Source of the DNA: JAVBSX01 sp051660685
GTDB taxonomy: Bacteria > Planctomycetota > Planctomycetia > Pirellulales > Thermoguttaceae
Direction of reading: 5' to 3'
Assembly (NCBI GenBank): GCA_051660685.1
Contig: JBOFQB010000093.1
Coordinates: 1-64,000, forward strand
Length of the DNA stretch: 64,000 nt
Each line of letters starts with the position of its first letter. Within the stretch, counting starts at the first letter, position 1. Below are positions 6,726-15,976 of the stretch, one piece after another. The notes beneath the pieces were generated by a model. It saw only the letters and a list, made by a program, of their open reading frames with translations. It was not told the origin of the DNA and made no database searches. Made by a program: the position numbers and the translations under genes.

Positions 6726-9518
6726 ATGCCGCTTTCACGTCAGGAAATTAAACAAAACGCTGTCAAATTCGCTAAAGAATGGGCAAGTGAAAACCGCGAA
6801 GAAGCTGAATCTCAATCGTTTTGGAACGAATTCTTTGCCGTGTTCGGTGTTAAACGGCGCAGCGTCGCTTCCTTTGAACAAAAAGTCCGCAACATCAAAG
6901 GGCAATTTGGCTCCATTGACCTCTTTTGGAGCGGACGGTTGCTCGCTGAACATAAATCCCGGGGAAAATCGCTCGAAAAAGCCGCTTCTCAAGCGTTCGA
7001 GTACATTCAAAACCTGACTTCAGACGGTCGTAACGACGAAATTCCTCGCTATATTATCGTCTCCAATTTCGCAACAATTGTTCTTTACGACCTTGAGCCG
7101 GATGAGGGAGATGCCGAAAAGTTGGAATTTCCGCTTGCCGATCTGCATAAACATGTTGACGCTTTTGCGTTCATTGCCGGTTATAAAGTGCATAAACCGA
7201 AACCGGAAGACCCGGCGAACATCATCGCGTCAGAACTCATGGGTCAGGTTCACGACACGTTATTTGCAAGCGGTTATTCTGGTCACTCCCTCGAACGATT
7301 TTTGGTCCGAACACTTTTCTGCCTCTTTGCCGAAGATACGGGAATTTTTGAACCGGATGCTTTCACGGCTTTTATTGAACAACATACGAAAGACGACGGT
7401 GATGATCTCGGTTTGCGATTGTCGCAGTTTTTTGATACGCTTGACACGCCGATTGTGAAACGTCAAAAGAACCTTGACGAATCACTTTCGTCGCTACAAT
7501 ATATTGACGGAGGTCTGTTTGAAGAGACCTTGCGACCGCCAATTTGCAATCGGAGTATTCGCAACGCCCTTCTTGCTGCAACGCGATTTGACTGGAGTCG
7601 GATTTCGCCCGCGATTTTCGGTTCGTTATTCCAATCGGTCATGGACCCGAACGCCCGGCGTGCATGTGGGGCCCATTATACGACGGAAGATAACATTTTG
7701 AAGGTTATTCGTCCGCTTTTTCTCGACGAATTGCGAGCGGAATTTGAAAAGGTCAAGAGCGGAAAGTCGGCTGCGAATCGGGCGAAACTGCAACAGTTTC
7801 ACGACAAACTGGGGCGGTTGACGTTTTTTGATCCGGCATGTGGTTGCGGCAATTTTCTGGTTCTCGCGTATCGAGAATTGCGGCGTTTGGAAATGGACGT
7901 TTTTGAAGCGTTGCATACAACCGGTCAAAAACTGTTTGACGCAACATTTTTTTCACAGGTTGATGTTGACCAATTTTACGGCATAGAAATTGTTGAATTC
8001 CCGGCCCGAATTGCCGAAACGGCACTTTGGCTTATGGATCACCAAATGAACCTTGAAGCGTCGGTCCGGTTCGGCAACTATTTTGTCCGTCTGCCGCTTC
8101 AAAAAAGTGCGAAAATTGTGCATGGAAATGCGCTTCGTATGGACTGGACCGAAGTGTTGCCGAAAGAAAAATGCTCGTACATTCTCGGCAATCCGCCGTT
8201 TGTGGGCAAACAGTATCAAAATGCAACGCAAAAAGAAGACGTGCAATTGGTTTGTCAGGGAGTACGGAATTTTGGCAATTTGGACTACGTTGCCTGTTGG
8301 TACATTAAAGCGGCCAGATACATTCAAGGGACGAAAATTCCGGTTGGTTTTGTTTCAACAAATTCGATCACGCAAGGAGAACAAGTAGAGTTTCTATGGG
8401 AGGAATTATACAAATGGAATATTGGTATATTTTTTGCCTATCCCTCTTTTATCTGGACGAGTGAAGCAAGAGGGAAAGCTCATGTCCATTGTGTGATTAT
8501 TGGATTCAGTGTTGCCCCGATTGACAAAAGAGTGCTCTTTGAGGAGGTAAAAGGGATCATTACCTCTAAATCTGTATCGAGTATTAGCCCCTATCTGGTT
8601 GAAGGACCGGAACATTATGTTTCAAGTCGTCGGGTTCCACTCTGTAATATTCCTGAAATGATTTACGGAAGTAAACCGGCAGATGGAGGTTTTTTAATGG
8701 TGTCTGAGGACGAACGTAGAAACTTATCAAAAAATCATCCTGAGTGTCTAACTTACCTGCGTCCGATTCTTGGCTCCGAAGAATTTATCAATGGTATCAA
8801 ACGCTGGTGTTTTTGGTTGGTTGGCGTGAACCCGCGAGACATCATGTCGATTCCTGAAATCAAACGGCGTGTTGAATTGGTCAAGGATTTCCGATTGAAC
8901 AGTAAAAAGGAGCCGACCCGTCGGGACGCGGAGATACCGACATTGTTTACAGAAATACGTCAACCGACCACAAAATATCTTCTCGTTCCCCGTGTTTCCT
9001 CGGAAACGCGACTGTATATCCCGATTGGCTGGGTTAGTGCCAAGACAATCGCTAGTGATGCCGTGTTTGTCGTCCCAAACGCAAAATTGTATCATTTTGG
9101 CGTTTTAACCTCAATGATGCACAATGTTTGGATGCGGCGTGTTTGCGGACGCTTGAAATCCGATTATCGTTATTCGGCAAAAATTGTCTACAACAACTTC
9201 ATTTGGCCCGAACATGTAACCGAGGAACAGCAAAAACGGATTGCCGAAAAGGCGCAAGCGGTATTGGACGCGAGAGCCTTGTATCCTGATAATACGCTTG
9301 CCGATCTGTACGCAAGAGGTTACATGCCGAAAGAATTGTTAAAGGCACACCATGAACTTGATCGGGCCGTTGATCGGGCATATCGTAAAGAACCGTTTAC
9401 AAGTGACGAAGACCGATTGGCGTTCTTGTTTGGGCTGTACGAAAAGTTGACGACAAAGCCCGAACCGTTATGGACGACGGAAAAAACCGGCAAAAAAACC
9501 GCAAAGCGGAAAAAGTAA
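6726..9518 (+). CDS. MmeI-like single-chain restriction-modification enzyme (type IIG/IIL)
   Basis: A 930-residue protein combining nuclease, adenine methyltransferase and target recognition in one chain, the size and layout of MmeI-family enzymes. Near the N-terminus, D65-x9-E75-x-K77 (in GSIDLFWSGRLLAEHKSRG) is a clear PD-ExK nuclease site. A helical connector follows. The methyltransferase has FDPACGCGNFL (motif I, Asp 369) and ILGNPPF (motif IV, 489-492), typical of gamma-class N6-adenine enzymes. Residues of about 620-850 should be the target-recognition domain. Such enzymes methylate one strand for protection and cut at a distance from the site. The reading frame is intact. The gene lies between MITE-like copies and direct repeats, suggesting acquisition as a cassette. 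Region 9519-10084 downstream holds only repeats. Confidence 0.9.
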   Translation: MPLSRQEIKQNAVKFAKEWASENREEAESQSFWNEFFAVFGVKRRSVASFEQKVRNIKGQFGSIDLFWSGRLLAEHKSRGKSLEKAASQAFEYIQNLTSDGRNDEIPRYIIVSNFATIVLYDLEPDEGDAEKLEFPLADLHKHVDAFAFIAGYKVHKPKPEDPANIIASELMGQVHDTLFASGYSGHSLERFLVRTLFCLFAEDTGIFEPDAFTAFIEQHTKDDGDDLGLRLSQFFDTLDTPIVKRQKNLDESLSSLQYIDGGLFEETLRPPICNRSIRNALLAATRFDWSRISPAIFGSLFQSVMDPNARRACGAHYTTEDNILKVIRPLFLDELRAEFEKVKSGKSAANRAKLQQFHDKLGRLTFFDPACGCGNFLVLAYRELRRLEMDVFEALHTTGQKLFDATFFSQVDVDQFYGIEIVEFPARIAETALWLMDHQMNLEASVRFGNYFVRLPLQKSAKIVHGNALRMDWTEVLPKEKCSYILGNPPFVGKQYQNATQKEDVQLVCQGVRNFGNLDYVACWYIKAARYIQGTKIPVGFVSTNSITQGEQVEFLWEELYKWNIGIFFAYPSFIWTSEARGKAHVHCVIIGFSVAPIDKRVLFEEVKGIITSKSVSSISPYLVEGPEHYVSSRRVPLCNIPEMIYGSKPADGGFLMVSEDERRNLSKNHPECLTYLRPILGSEEFINGIKRWCFWLVGVNPRDIMSIPEIKRRVELVKDFRLNSKKEPTRRDAEIPTLFTEIRQPTTKYLLVPRVSSETRLYIPIGWVSAKTIASDAVFVVPNAKLYHFGVLTSMMHNVWMRRVCGRLKSDYRYSAKIVYNNFIWPEHVTEEQQKRIAEKAQAVLDARALYPDNTLADLYARGYMPKELLKAHHELDRAVDRAYRKEPFTSDEDRLAFLFGLYEKLTTKPEPLWTTEKTGKKTAKRKK

Positions 9519-9707
9519 ACAGATCGGATGTCAAACGGCATATAACGGAATAGATTGGTCGTTGACCTCAAATTTTTGCTCGATGAAAGACTTGAGAGAA
9601 TCAATCCGTTCAAACAGCAATCTTGAAGAGGGAATGCGGATTGCGTCAACATGAATTCCAGCATCTCGTGTCGTTTGAAAAAGGTTGTTCATTCTCGCTC
9701 TTTTGCC

Positions 9708-9886
9708 CAGTCCGCTAACAAGTTTTGCGAAAAGGGGTCATTTTCATTTTTGAACCACGAAAATCACAAAAAACACGAAAATCTCACAAAAACAGTTTTT
9801 TGTGTCTTTCGTGTGTTTCGTGTTAAAAACATATCCGTCCAACCCAGCTCGATTCAAATCGCAAAACCAAACTTGTTAGCAGTCTG
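9708..9886 (+). mobile_element. MITE-like element, copy 2
   Basis: A 179-bp element, same orientation as copy 1, with the same terminal inverted repeats (CAGTCCGCTAACAAGTT; AACTTGTTAGCAGTCTG). It is flanked by CTCTTTTGCC (9698-9707) and CTCTTTTTCC (9887-9896), a 10-bp target duplication with one mismatch. The right-hand duplicate is the first ten bases of repeat B copy 2, so the element inserted into repeat B. Confidence 0.8.
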
Positions 9887-9947
9887 CTCTTTTTCCCAAA
9901 ACCCTCTGTACTCGGAAAACGACAATCGTTAAACTGGGGATAATCGG
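9887..9947. repeat. Flanking direct repeat B, copy 2 (interrupted by MITE)
   Basis: Identical over 61 bases to 6323-6383. The left continuation of this repeat is separated from it by MITE-like copy 2. Together with copy 1 it brackets a segment of about 3.5 kb containing the MmeI-like gene. Confidence 0.8.
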
Positions 9948-9964
9948 GATTGTAACCCTCTTTC

Positions 9965-10047
9965 GGATTATCCTCATTATTTCAGGTTGTCCTTTTATTG
10001 GGATTATACTGTTATTCAGATTGTCCTGTTATTTGGATTATCCCCCC
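9965..10047. repeat. Degenerate 16-20 bp tandem repeat upstream of transporter
   Basis: About four and a half units that alternate GGATTATCCTCATTATTT, GGTTGTCCTTTTATTG, GGATTATACTGTTATTC, AGATTGTCCTGTTATTT and GGATTATCCCC. It lies between repeat B and the transporter's ribosome-binding site. A diverged unit is also seen after repeat B copy 1 near 6400. Confidence 0.6.
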
Positions 10048-10084
10048 TTTCACTTTTTTTGGTCAACTTTGGAGGAACCTTTTC

Positions 10085-12289
10085 GTGAAACAAGAGAACA
10101 AGCAGGAAGTTTTGAATGAAATGCTCGATCAGGAGCCGGATCGGGGTTATGTCAATGTCCCGAGTACGGAATTCCCGAAAAAACATCCGGCCGGACTTTG
10201 GGTTCTGTTCACAACCGAAATGTGGGAACGATTCTGTTATTACGGAATGAGGGCGTTTTTGACCCTTTACATTTATTCAGCTGCAACCGCGCCGAATAAT
10301 CCGGGATTTGGCTGGTCGCAGTCAGAAGCGTACCAATTTTATGGTTACTTTACAGGATTAGTCTATCTCATGCCGCTTCTTTGCGGTTGGATCGCCGATT
10401 ACTTCATTGGTCAACACCGTTCCATGCTTTTTGGGGGAATACTCATTGCACTTGGCGAATTCTGTCTTTGCGCAACGGAGTTTGTCCGGGCAGGAGGTGG
10501 AATCGCGGTCACTCTCAAAACGGACCCGCTTGCACTGTACACCTTTTTTGGCGGTTTGGCCCTGATTATCATCGGAACCGGCTTTTTCAAACCGTGTGTC
10601 TCGGTTATGGTCGGCCAATTATACGGAGAAGGTGATCCTCGTCGGGACGGGGGATTCACCATTTTTTACATGGGAATCAATCTGGGAGCCTTTTTCTCTC
10701 CGTTAATTGCAGGAACAATTGCGGAAACAATTGGTTGGGAATGGGGCTTTTTTACAGCAGGTGTTGGTATGGTTTTTGGTCTCCTGACCTACACTTTATT
10801 ACGACCGAAGTATCTTGCTGATTTGGGATTACCGCCGAAAAAGATGAACTTTAACGCCGAATTGACGCCGGAAGAGCGAAAAAAGGCGGAACAATTGGAG
10901 TACGAGCGGACACGTCCTCTCACAAGAGCCGATTTGGATCGGGTCTTCGTCATTCTCGCAATGTCCATTTTCACAATCGCTTTTTGGTTGTCCTTTGAAC
11001 AGGCCGGTTCTTCACTCAATGTGTTTGCCAAACAGAGTACCAATCGTGAAATACCGGGTTCCAGCTCGATCCCCGCTGTTGTCCGCAATAATGTCTTCAT
11101 CGAGAATGAATTCAATGACGACATGTCGCAATCCGTTCGTGAAGTTGAACTCGTTGCTGAAGAAATTGCGGCAATCCGTTCTCCTGAAGGAGAAACGGTT
11201 GCAAAGACACCCCCAACCCGAATCACCCCGTTTGGAAAATTGGCCCGATTCTTCGGATCATTCTTTGGTCACAAAAAAGAGGACGGTCAATCAGGTGAAG
11301 AGCAGAACGAATCGGACGACAAAGCGAAAAGGCGTGAGGAACGGGTTGTCCGCTTGTTCAAAGAAGCCGAAAAACTTTGTCAACCTTACAAATTGGTCGT
11401 GAATTCAGCCGGACAACTGGTCATTGAAACCCGAACGGGAGAAGAGATTGTTCCGCAAGAAAATGCTGTTAAGGAAAACGCCCCAAAAGAAAATAGTGTT
11501 GTAGAAACGACGACGACACAGAAAGGGAATGAAGAACCGGGAGATGAAAGTGCGACGGAACAGGTTGAAACGGCGAAAGGGCGGGTTGAAACCCGGGAGT
11601 TGGGACTTTCGGAAGAGGAACTGGCGAAATTAACTCCGCTTTTGGAAGAATACAGTACGGCGGTTTCCAACCTTGAGAAGACAGTCAATCGTGTTCAACA
11701 ACGATACAAATCGGGTCAAACGCTCTACACCTTTCCTGCAACATGGTATCAATCGGTGAACGCTCTTGGAATCGTCCTCTTCGCCCCCCTTTTCGCCTTT
11801 CTTTGGATATTCCTAGAAAGTCGCCGACTGCAACCCTCAACCCCCGTTAAGTTCGGAATCGGTCTCCTCCTCGTCGCTCTTAGCTTCATCGTTATGATCC
11901 CCGGCGCAATTGAAGCTAAACAGAGTCCAATCGGGCTTGCTGCTCCTTTTTGGTTGATTCTCTCCTACCTCCTCGCAACTTGGGGGGAACTCTGTCTCTC
12001 CCCAGTCGGCCTGTCTATGGTCTCGAAACTCGCGCCAATCCGTTTTGCGTCACTCCTTATGGGATTCTGGTTCATCTCCAGTGCAATCGCCAACTATCTG
12101 GGCGGTTATCTCGCCGCCATTTTCGGCTCAGAAAGCAGCGACGGAACACTCGGCATTGAATTGGTTTTTGGTAAAACAGGGGGGTTGGCCGACTTTTTCC
12201 TTTTAATGGCGTTAATCCCTGCTCTTGCCGGAATCATCGTCCTTGCAGCTGCGCCCTCCTTAAAACGGATGATGCACGGAAAAGGGTGA
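10085..12289 (+). CDS. POT/PTR2-family proton-coupled peptide transporter with large insert
   Basis: A 734-residue inner-membrane transporter of the proton-dependent oligopeptide family, importing di/tripeptides. The GTG start at 10085 is chosen because GGAGGA lies 8 bases upstream and the protein then begins just before the first helix. The ExxER proton-coupling motif is present in TEMWERFCYYGMRAFL, and FYMGINLGAFFSPLIAG is a PTR2 signature. Between helices 7 and 8 (about residues 318-540) there is a charged, probably disordered or coiled insert of roughly 220 residues, where ordinary family members have a short loop. Helices resume at FPATWYQSVNALGIVLFAP. Related planctomycete transporters can also carry long inserts (recollection). 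No peptidase gene adjoins it. Confidence 0.88.
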   Translation: MKQENKQEVLNEMLDQEPDRGYVNVPSTEFPKKHPAGLWVLFTTEMWERFCYYGMRAFLTLYIYSAATAPNNPGFGWSQSEAYQFYGYFTGLVYLMPLLCGWIADYFIGQHRSMLFGGILIALGEFCLCATEFVRAGGGIAVTLKTDPLALYTFFGGLALIIIGTGFFKPCVSVMVGQLYGEGDPRRDGGFTIFYMGINLGAFFSPLIAGTIAETIGWEWGFFTAGVGMVFGLLTYTLLRPKYLADLGLPPKKMNFNAELTPEERKKAEQLEYERTRPLTRADLDRVFVILAMSIFTIAFWLSFEQAGSSLNVFAKQSTNREIPGSSSIPAVVRNNVFIENEFNDDMSQSVREVELVAEEIAAIRSPEGETVAKTPPTRITPFGKLARFFGSFFGHKKEDGQSGEEQNESDDKAKRREERVVRLFKEAEKLCQPYKLVVNSAGQLVIETRTGEEIVPQENAVKENAPKENSVVETTTTQKGNEEPGDESATEQVETAKGRVETRELGLSEEELAKLTPLLEEYSTAVSNLEKTVNRVQQRYKSGQTLYTFPATWYQSVNALGIVLFAPLFAFLWIFLESRRLQPSTPVKFGIGLLLVALSFIVMIPGAIEAKQSPIGLAAPFWLILSYLLATWGELCLSPVGLSMVSKLAPIRFASLLMGFWFISSAIANYLGGYLAAIFGSESSDGTLGIELVFGKTGGLADFFLLMALIPALAGIIVLAAAPSLKRMMHGKG

Positions 12290-12329
12290 GGATAGGGGAT
12301 AGGGGATAGGGGATAGGGACTGGGGGATT

Positions 12330-12517
12330 CAGTCCGCTAACAAGTTTGGTTTTGCGATTTGAACCGAGCCGGGTTGGACGGATTTGTTTTTACCACGAAA
12401 GACACGAAAGACACGAAAGACACAAAAAACGGTATTTTGTGAGGTTTTCGTGTTTTTTGTGATTTTCGTGGTTCAAAAATGAAAATACTCTTTTTCGCAA
12501 AACTTGTTAGCGGACTG
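12330..12517 (-). mobile_element. MITE-like element, copy 3 (inverted)
   Basis: A 188-bp copy in the opposite orientation to copies 1 and 2. Its terminal inverted repeats are perfect here: CAGTCCGCTAACAAGTTT at the left and its exact reverse complement at the right. The flanks CTGGGGGATT (12320-12329) and ATAGGGGATT (12518-12527) match at 8 of 10 positions, consistent with a duplicated target inside a G-rich tract. The interior has three tandem CACGAAAGA units. Confidence 0.78.
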
Positions 12518-12668
12518 ATAGGGGATTGGGAATAGGGGGGAAGAATTGAGAGTTAAGAATTGAGAATGGAAAAGGGAAAAAAACGGAATCTGACGCATGA
12601 TCGGTCGTATTGCGGCAAAACAAGGATTACGCCTCCCTAATCCCTATCCCCCAACCCCTATTCCCAAC
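12518..12668. repeat. Composite intergenic repeats around MITE copy 3
   Basis: Holds the remainder of a GGGATAGGGG-type tract that begins at 12291, an AATTGAGAGTTAAGAATTG repeat, a diverged member of the GTTTAGCC hairpin family (12594-12621) and, on the right, a C-rich tract in the opposite sense (12631-12668). No gene is visible in 12290-12750. Confidence 0.5.
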
Positions 12669-12750
12669 CTCCTCCTTCTACCTCCTCAATATGATGTACA
12701 GCACAAAGAATATGGTCCAGCATCCAACAACGCCTAACCCCCAAAACTCC

Positions 12751-14040
12751 ATGTCCCAATATCCTTTCCGTGTTGCACTTGCCCTGATTTTGCTGCTTTG
12801 CGTTTTTTCGGCTGTTCTTTATTCGGCGGAACAATGGAATCAGTTTCTCGGTCCAGAAGGAAATGGACAGATTCCGGCTGATTTGCCCATTCCGCTCAAA
12901 TGGAGTGAAATCGAGAATGTCAAGTGGAAAACGCCCCTTCCCGGTCGCGCTTGGTCTTCCCCAGTTGTTGGAGATCATCAAATTTGGTTGGCGAACGCAA
13001 CAGAAAACGGGACCGAACGGTTTGCCGTTTGTGTGGATCGGGAAACCGGCCAAATCGTTCACAACCGACTGCTTGTGATTGACGAGAACCCACAATTTGT
13101 CAACGCAATCAATTCACACGCTTCTCCAACTTGCGTCATCGTCGAAAACCGCGTTTTTGTTCATTTCGGTTATGCCGGAACTTTCTGTCTGGACACGCAA
13201 ACAGGGGAAACGGTTTGGGAACGGCGTGATTTGAGATGTGAACATTTAATGGGAGCAGGGGGATCGCCGATCCCGTATAACGATTTGTTGATTTTTTCGG
13301 CAGATGGAAGTGACATTCAGTTCATCATTGCCCTTGACCAGAAAACAGGAGAGACGGTTTGGCAGGTCAATCGGTCGTATGATTTGGAAAAGCTGGACCC
13401 TGATGTCCGTAAAGCGTTTAGCACGCCGAGATTAGCAAAGGTCAACTGGAAGGGGGCCGAACGGGACATTCTTTTTAGCGCGGGTGCTCATACAGGTTAT
13501 GCTTACGATCCTCAAACAGGTCAGGAATTGGCGCAATACCAGTATTCGGGGGGATATTCCAACGCCGCAAAACCGGTCGTCTGGAAAGATCGCGTCATTT
13601 TTAATTTTGGTTTTGACCGACCAGCCCTTCTTTGTTTTCCAATTGGAAAAGAGGGGATTCTCACAGAAGAGGATATTATTTGGGCAACACGTCGGAACAT
13701 TACCCCTGTTCCAACCCCGATTGTGATCGGAGATCACCTTTACAATGTGACCGCAACGGGGGTTGCGTCCTGTATTGACCTGAAAACAGGTGAGGTCAAA
13801 TGGGAAAAACGGTTGGGGGGCGGTTTTTGGGCGTCACCTCTCGGCAATTCGGACGGTGTTTACTTTTTCAGCGATTCAGGTACAACAACAGTTCTTGCAG
13901 CGGAACCAGAAAAAGCCCGGGTTCTTGCGACAAGTGAACTAGATAATGGTTGTATGGGGACCCCCGCAGTTGCAGGAGCTTCCCTTTATATCCGAACGAA
14001 AGATGCCTTATACCGGATTGAATCGGTTAAATCGGATTGA
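12751..14040 (+). CDS. Secreted PQQ-like beta-propeller protein
   Basis: A 429-residue exported protein: signal peptide (MSQYPFRVALALILLLCVFS, ending near YSAEQ), then PQQ-enzyme-type WD-like propeller repeats. The motif QWNQFLGPEGNG after the signal is typical of planctomycete PQQ-repeat proteins. Repeats end in phrases such as DRETGQIVHN, DTQTGETVWERR, DQKTGETVWQVN and DLKTGEVKWEKR. Nothing indicates PQQ binding or dehydrogenase activity; the fold resembles BamB and quinoprotein propellers. Start 12751 is preferred because it starts the signal peptide; in-frame ATGs at 12691/12694 are possible. No ribosome-binding site is evident. Confidence 0.83.
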   Translation: MSQYPFRVALALILLLCVFSAVLYSAEQWNQFLGPEGNGQIPADLPIPLKWSEIENVKWKTPLPGRAWSSPVVGDHQIWLANATENGTERFAVCVDRETGQIVHNRLLVIDENPQFVNAINSHASPTCVIVENRVFVHFGYAGTFCLDTQTGETVWERRDLRCEHLMGAGGSPIPYNDLLIFSADGSDIQFIIALDQKTGETVWQVNRSYDLEKLDPDVRKAFSTPRLAKVNWKGAERDILFSAGAHTGYAYDPQTGQELAQYQYSGGYSNAAKPVVWKDRVIFNFGFDRPALLCFPIGKEGILTEEDIIWATRRNITPVPTPIVIGDHLYNVTATGVASCIDLKTGEVKWEKRLGGGFWASPLGNSDGVYFFSDSGTTTVLAAEPEKARVLATSELDNGCMGTPAVAGASLYIRTKDALYRIESVKSD

Positions 14041-14046
14041 ACTGTT

Positions 14047-14177
14047 TATACTGCAAACGGTTAGAAAGGGTTTGTTTTCCGATTGGAACGCGGGCATCCT
14101 GCCCGCCTTTTTTTCTTGATGCAGGCAAGATGCCTGCGTTCCGACAAAATGTCCAGTTTGGACCCGTTTGGGGTATA
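14047..14177. repeat. 131-bp REP-type repeat, copy 1
   Basis: Almost identical to 56272-56402, 42 kb away. It contains two nested palindromes: GCGGGCATCCTGCCCGC and GCAGGCAAGATGCCTGC. It begins seven bases after the propeller stop codon. Conceptual translation gives the GTRASCPP..LDAGKMPAF phrase seen as spurious small proteins in many genomes, so ORFs here should not be annotated. Confidence 0.85.
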
Positions 14178-14475
14178 GTCGCAGAACACTGTTCTGCGCA
14201 TTTTGGAGGAGGGAGGAAATGGGTGATCGGGTGTAGGGTGCAGGATTTTCCCTAAATTTCCTTCCTAATCCCTATCCTCTACCTTCTATAAAAGCTGACC
14301 GAAACCTTTTGGAAAACTAACATGTCTATTCTACAATTGCTGTCTCGACGGTTGTTTCACTCAATGATTCAATCATATTAACATTCCTGATTGTTTCAGT
14401 TCCCCATTTTTTTCCTTATTGAACACCACTTTCCATTTTTCTTCACTTTCACGCCTACATTTGAAAGGTTGCAAC
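14178..14475. other. Intergenic region before the PHP gene
   Basis: Contains a palindrome GCAGAACACTGTTCTGC (14181-14197), related to 61106-61122. A short CCTAATCCCTATCC tract lies near 14265. A weak plus-strand promoter-like pair (TTGTTT, 18 bases, TATTAA) precedes 14385. No gene is supported. Confidence 0.4.
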
Positions 14476-15753
14476 ATGTTACGACAAAAACGTTTGTCTC
14501 TCTCTGTTTTCTCCGTTCTGTTTGTTCTGTGTACTCTGCCGCTTTTTGCGGAATCCCCAAAATGGTACAAAGGGAACCTTCACTGTCATTCTTATTGGAG
14601 TGACGGTCGTCTTCTTCCAGAACAGGTTGCCGATTGGTATAAAGATCGCGGTTATAACTTTGTTTGTATTTCGGATCATGGTAATTTGCAGACAAATCCT
14701 GACAATTGGAAACAGGTTGGAAAATTGGACGGTAAAGCGGGGATTGTCGCCTCACATCTTAAAAAATATCAAGAGAAGTACGGCGATTGTGTCGAAACAA
14801 AGGAAGAAAATGGTCTGACTTGGGTTCGTCTGAAACCGATTTCCGAATTAAAAGAGAAAATGGACGATCCCGGTCGTTTTATCCTGATTCCCGGACATGA
14901 ACTAAATGGAGGGGTCCCAGATCGCTCACATCATGGAGGTGTTGTCAATGTTGGAGAAACCTTGAAGTTTCAGGGAGGTCTTCCCCTAAAAGACTCGATC
15001 AAAGATTGTGCAATCGCCGTTCAAAAAGCGTCCGAAGAGGGAAACCGCAAGTCACTTTACATTCATAATCATCCACTTTGGCCGCAATATGAAACATCTC
15101 CACAAGATTTGATTGAAACCCCAGAATGTCGTTTCTTTGAACTTTTGAACATGAATTCCTCTCCGAAAACACGTTTTGACGAATTCTGGACGATTCACCA
15201 GTTCTGGGACATCATCAACGCTTTTCGCGCCGTCAAAGGTGATCCGCTTCTTTATGCGCTCTCTTCGGATGATGCTCACATTTATGACTCGATTGGTCGT
15301 CCAGGAGCCGGTTGGATTTATGTCCGCAGTTCCTCGCTTGAACCAGATGCAATTTGTGACGCAATGAATCGGGGCGATTTTATCGCTTCAAACGGAGTTG
15401 AAGTTGAAGATGTCCATTTTGACCCAACGAGCCGGACTTTCTCCGTTAAAGTCAAACCTGAAGAAGGGGTCCGTTATTCCATTTCCTTTATTGGGACGGA
15501 GAAGGATTTTGACCCGACGGTCAAAGTGATTGAAATGGACAGTGAAAGGGTCAAGGGTTTACCTGAACGGGTTGCGTTGCATTACTCGGACGAGATTGGT
15601 AAAACCTTTGCAACGGTTGAGGGAACAGAAGCGTCGTATACGATGAAAGACAACGACCTTTACGTCCGGGCGGTCATTACTTCCGACCAACCTGCTCCTC
15701 CAAGCGGATTGGGTCCCAAAACCAAATCTGCTTGGACCCAACCTGTTCGTTAA
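14476..15753 (+). CDS. Secreted PHP-domain phosphoesterase
   Basis: A 425-residue protein with a signal peptide (MLRQKRLSLSVFSVLFVLC, cleavage near LFAES) and a PHP (polymerase and histidinol phosphatase) domain. Metal-binding motifs are GNLHCHSYWSDG near the mature N-terminus, CISDHG about 35 residues later, IPGHE, and IHNHP near residue 198. The later SSDDAH is a typical final metal-ligand segment. PHP domains are trinuclear metal phosphoesterases; the substrate of this exported member is unknown. The start at 14476 follows GAAAGG by about 7 bases. The C-terminal 110 residues look like a beta-sandwich. The gene stands alone between repeat-rich gaps. Confidence 0.82.
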   Translation: MLRQKRLSLSVFSVLFVLCTLPLFAESPKWYKGNLHCHSYWSDGRLLPEQVADWYKDRGYNFVCISDHGNLQTNPDNWKQVGKLDGKAGIVASHLKKYQEKYGDCVETKEENGLTWVRLKPISELKEKMDDPGRFILIPGHELNGGVPDRSHHGGVVNVGETLKFQGGLPLKDSIKDCAIAVQKASEEGNRKSLYIHNHPLWPQYETSPQDLIETPECRFFELLNMNSSPKTRFDEFWTIHQFWDIINAFRAVKGDPLLYALSSDDAHIYDSIGRPGAGWIYVRSSSLEPDAICDAMNRGDFIASNGVEVEDVHFDPTSRTFSVKVKPEEGVRYSISFIGTEKDFDPTVKVIEMDSERVKGLPERVALHYSDEIGKTFATVEGTEASYTMKDNDLYVRAVITSDQPAPPSGLGPKTKSAWTQPVR

Positions 15754-15976
15754 ACGCAGACCCAATCCGTTGTTCGAGAACCTCAATTGATTCATTTGTT
15801 CAGAAAAACAACACATAATGCCGGGAAAATCGCCAAATCGCTGTTTGCCAAGTCGTTTTTCTGACGATTGATTTTTTTTGAGGTACTCGACTGTCTGTTT
15901 TTAAGGACAAGAGGTCGTTGAAACAAAACGACTTTTTCTCTGACCTTGCCCGTCACACGTTTTATTTGCAACCCTC

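Noticed and set aside
9651..9932. 93-residue ORF downstream of the MmeI-like gene
   Set aside because: It is translated MITE copy 2 plus repeat B. Copy 1 gives a different ORF, so there is no coding conservation.
12330..12517. CACGAAAGA units considered as a CRISPR array
   Set aside because: The units are contiguous with no spacers and lie inside a MITE-like element.
14037..14255. 72-residue ORF after the PQQ propeller
   Set aside because: It consists of the translated REP-type repeat (GTRASCPP phrase).
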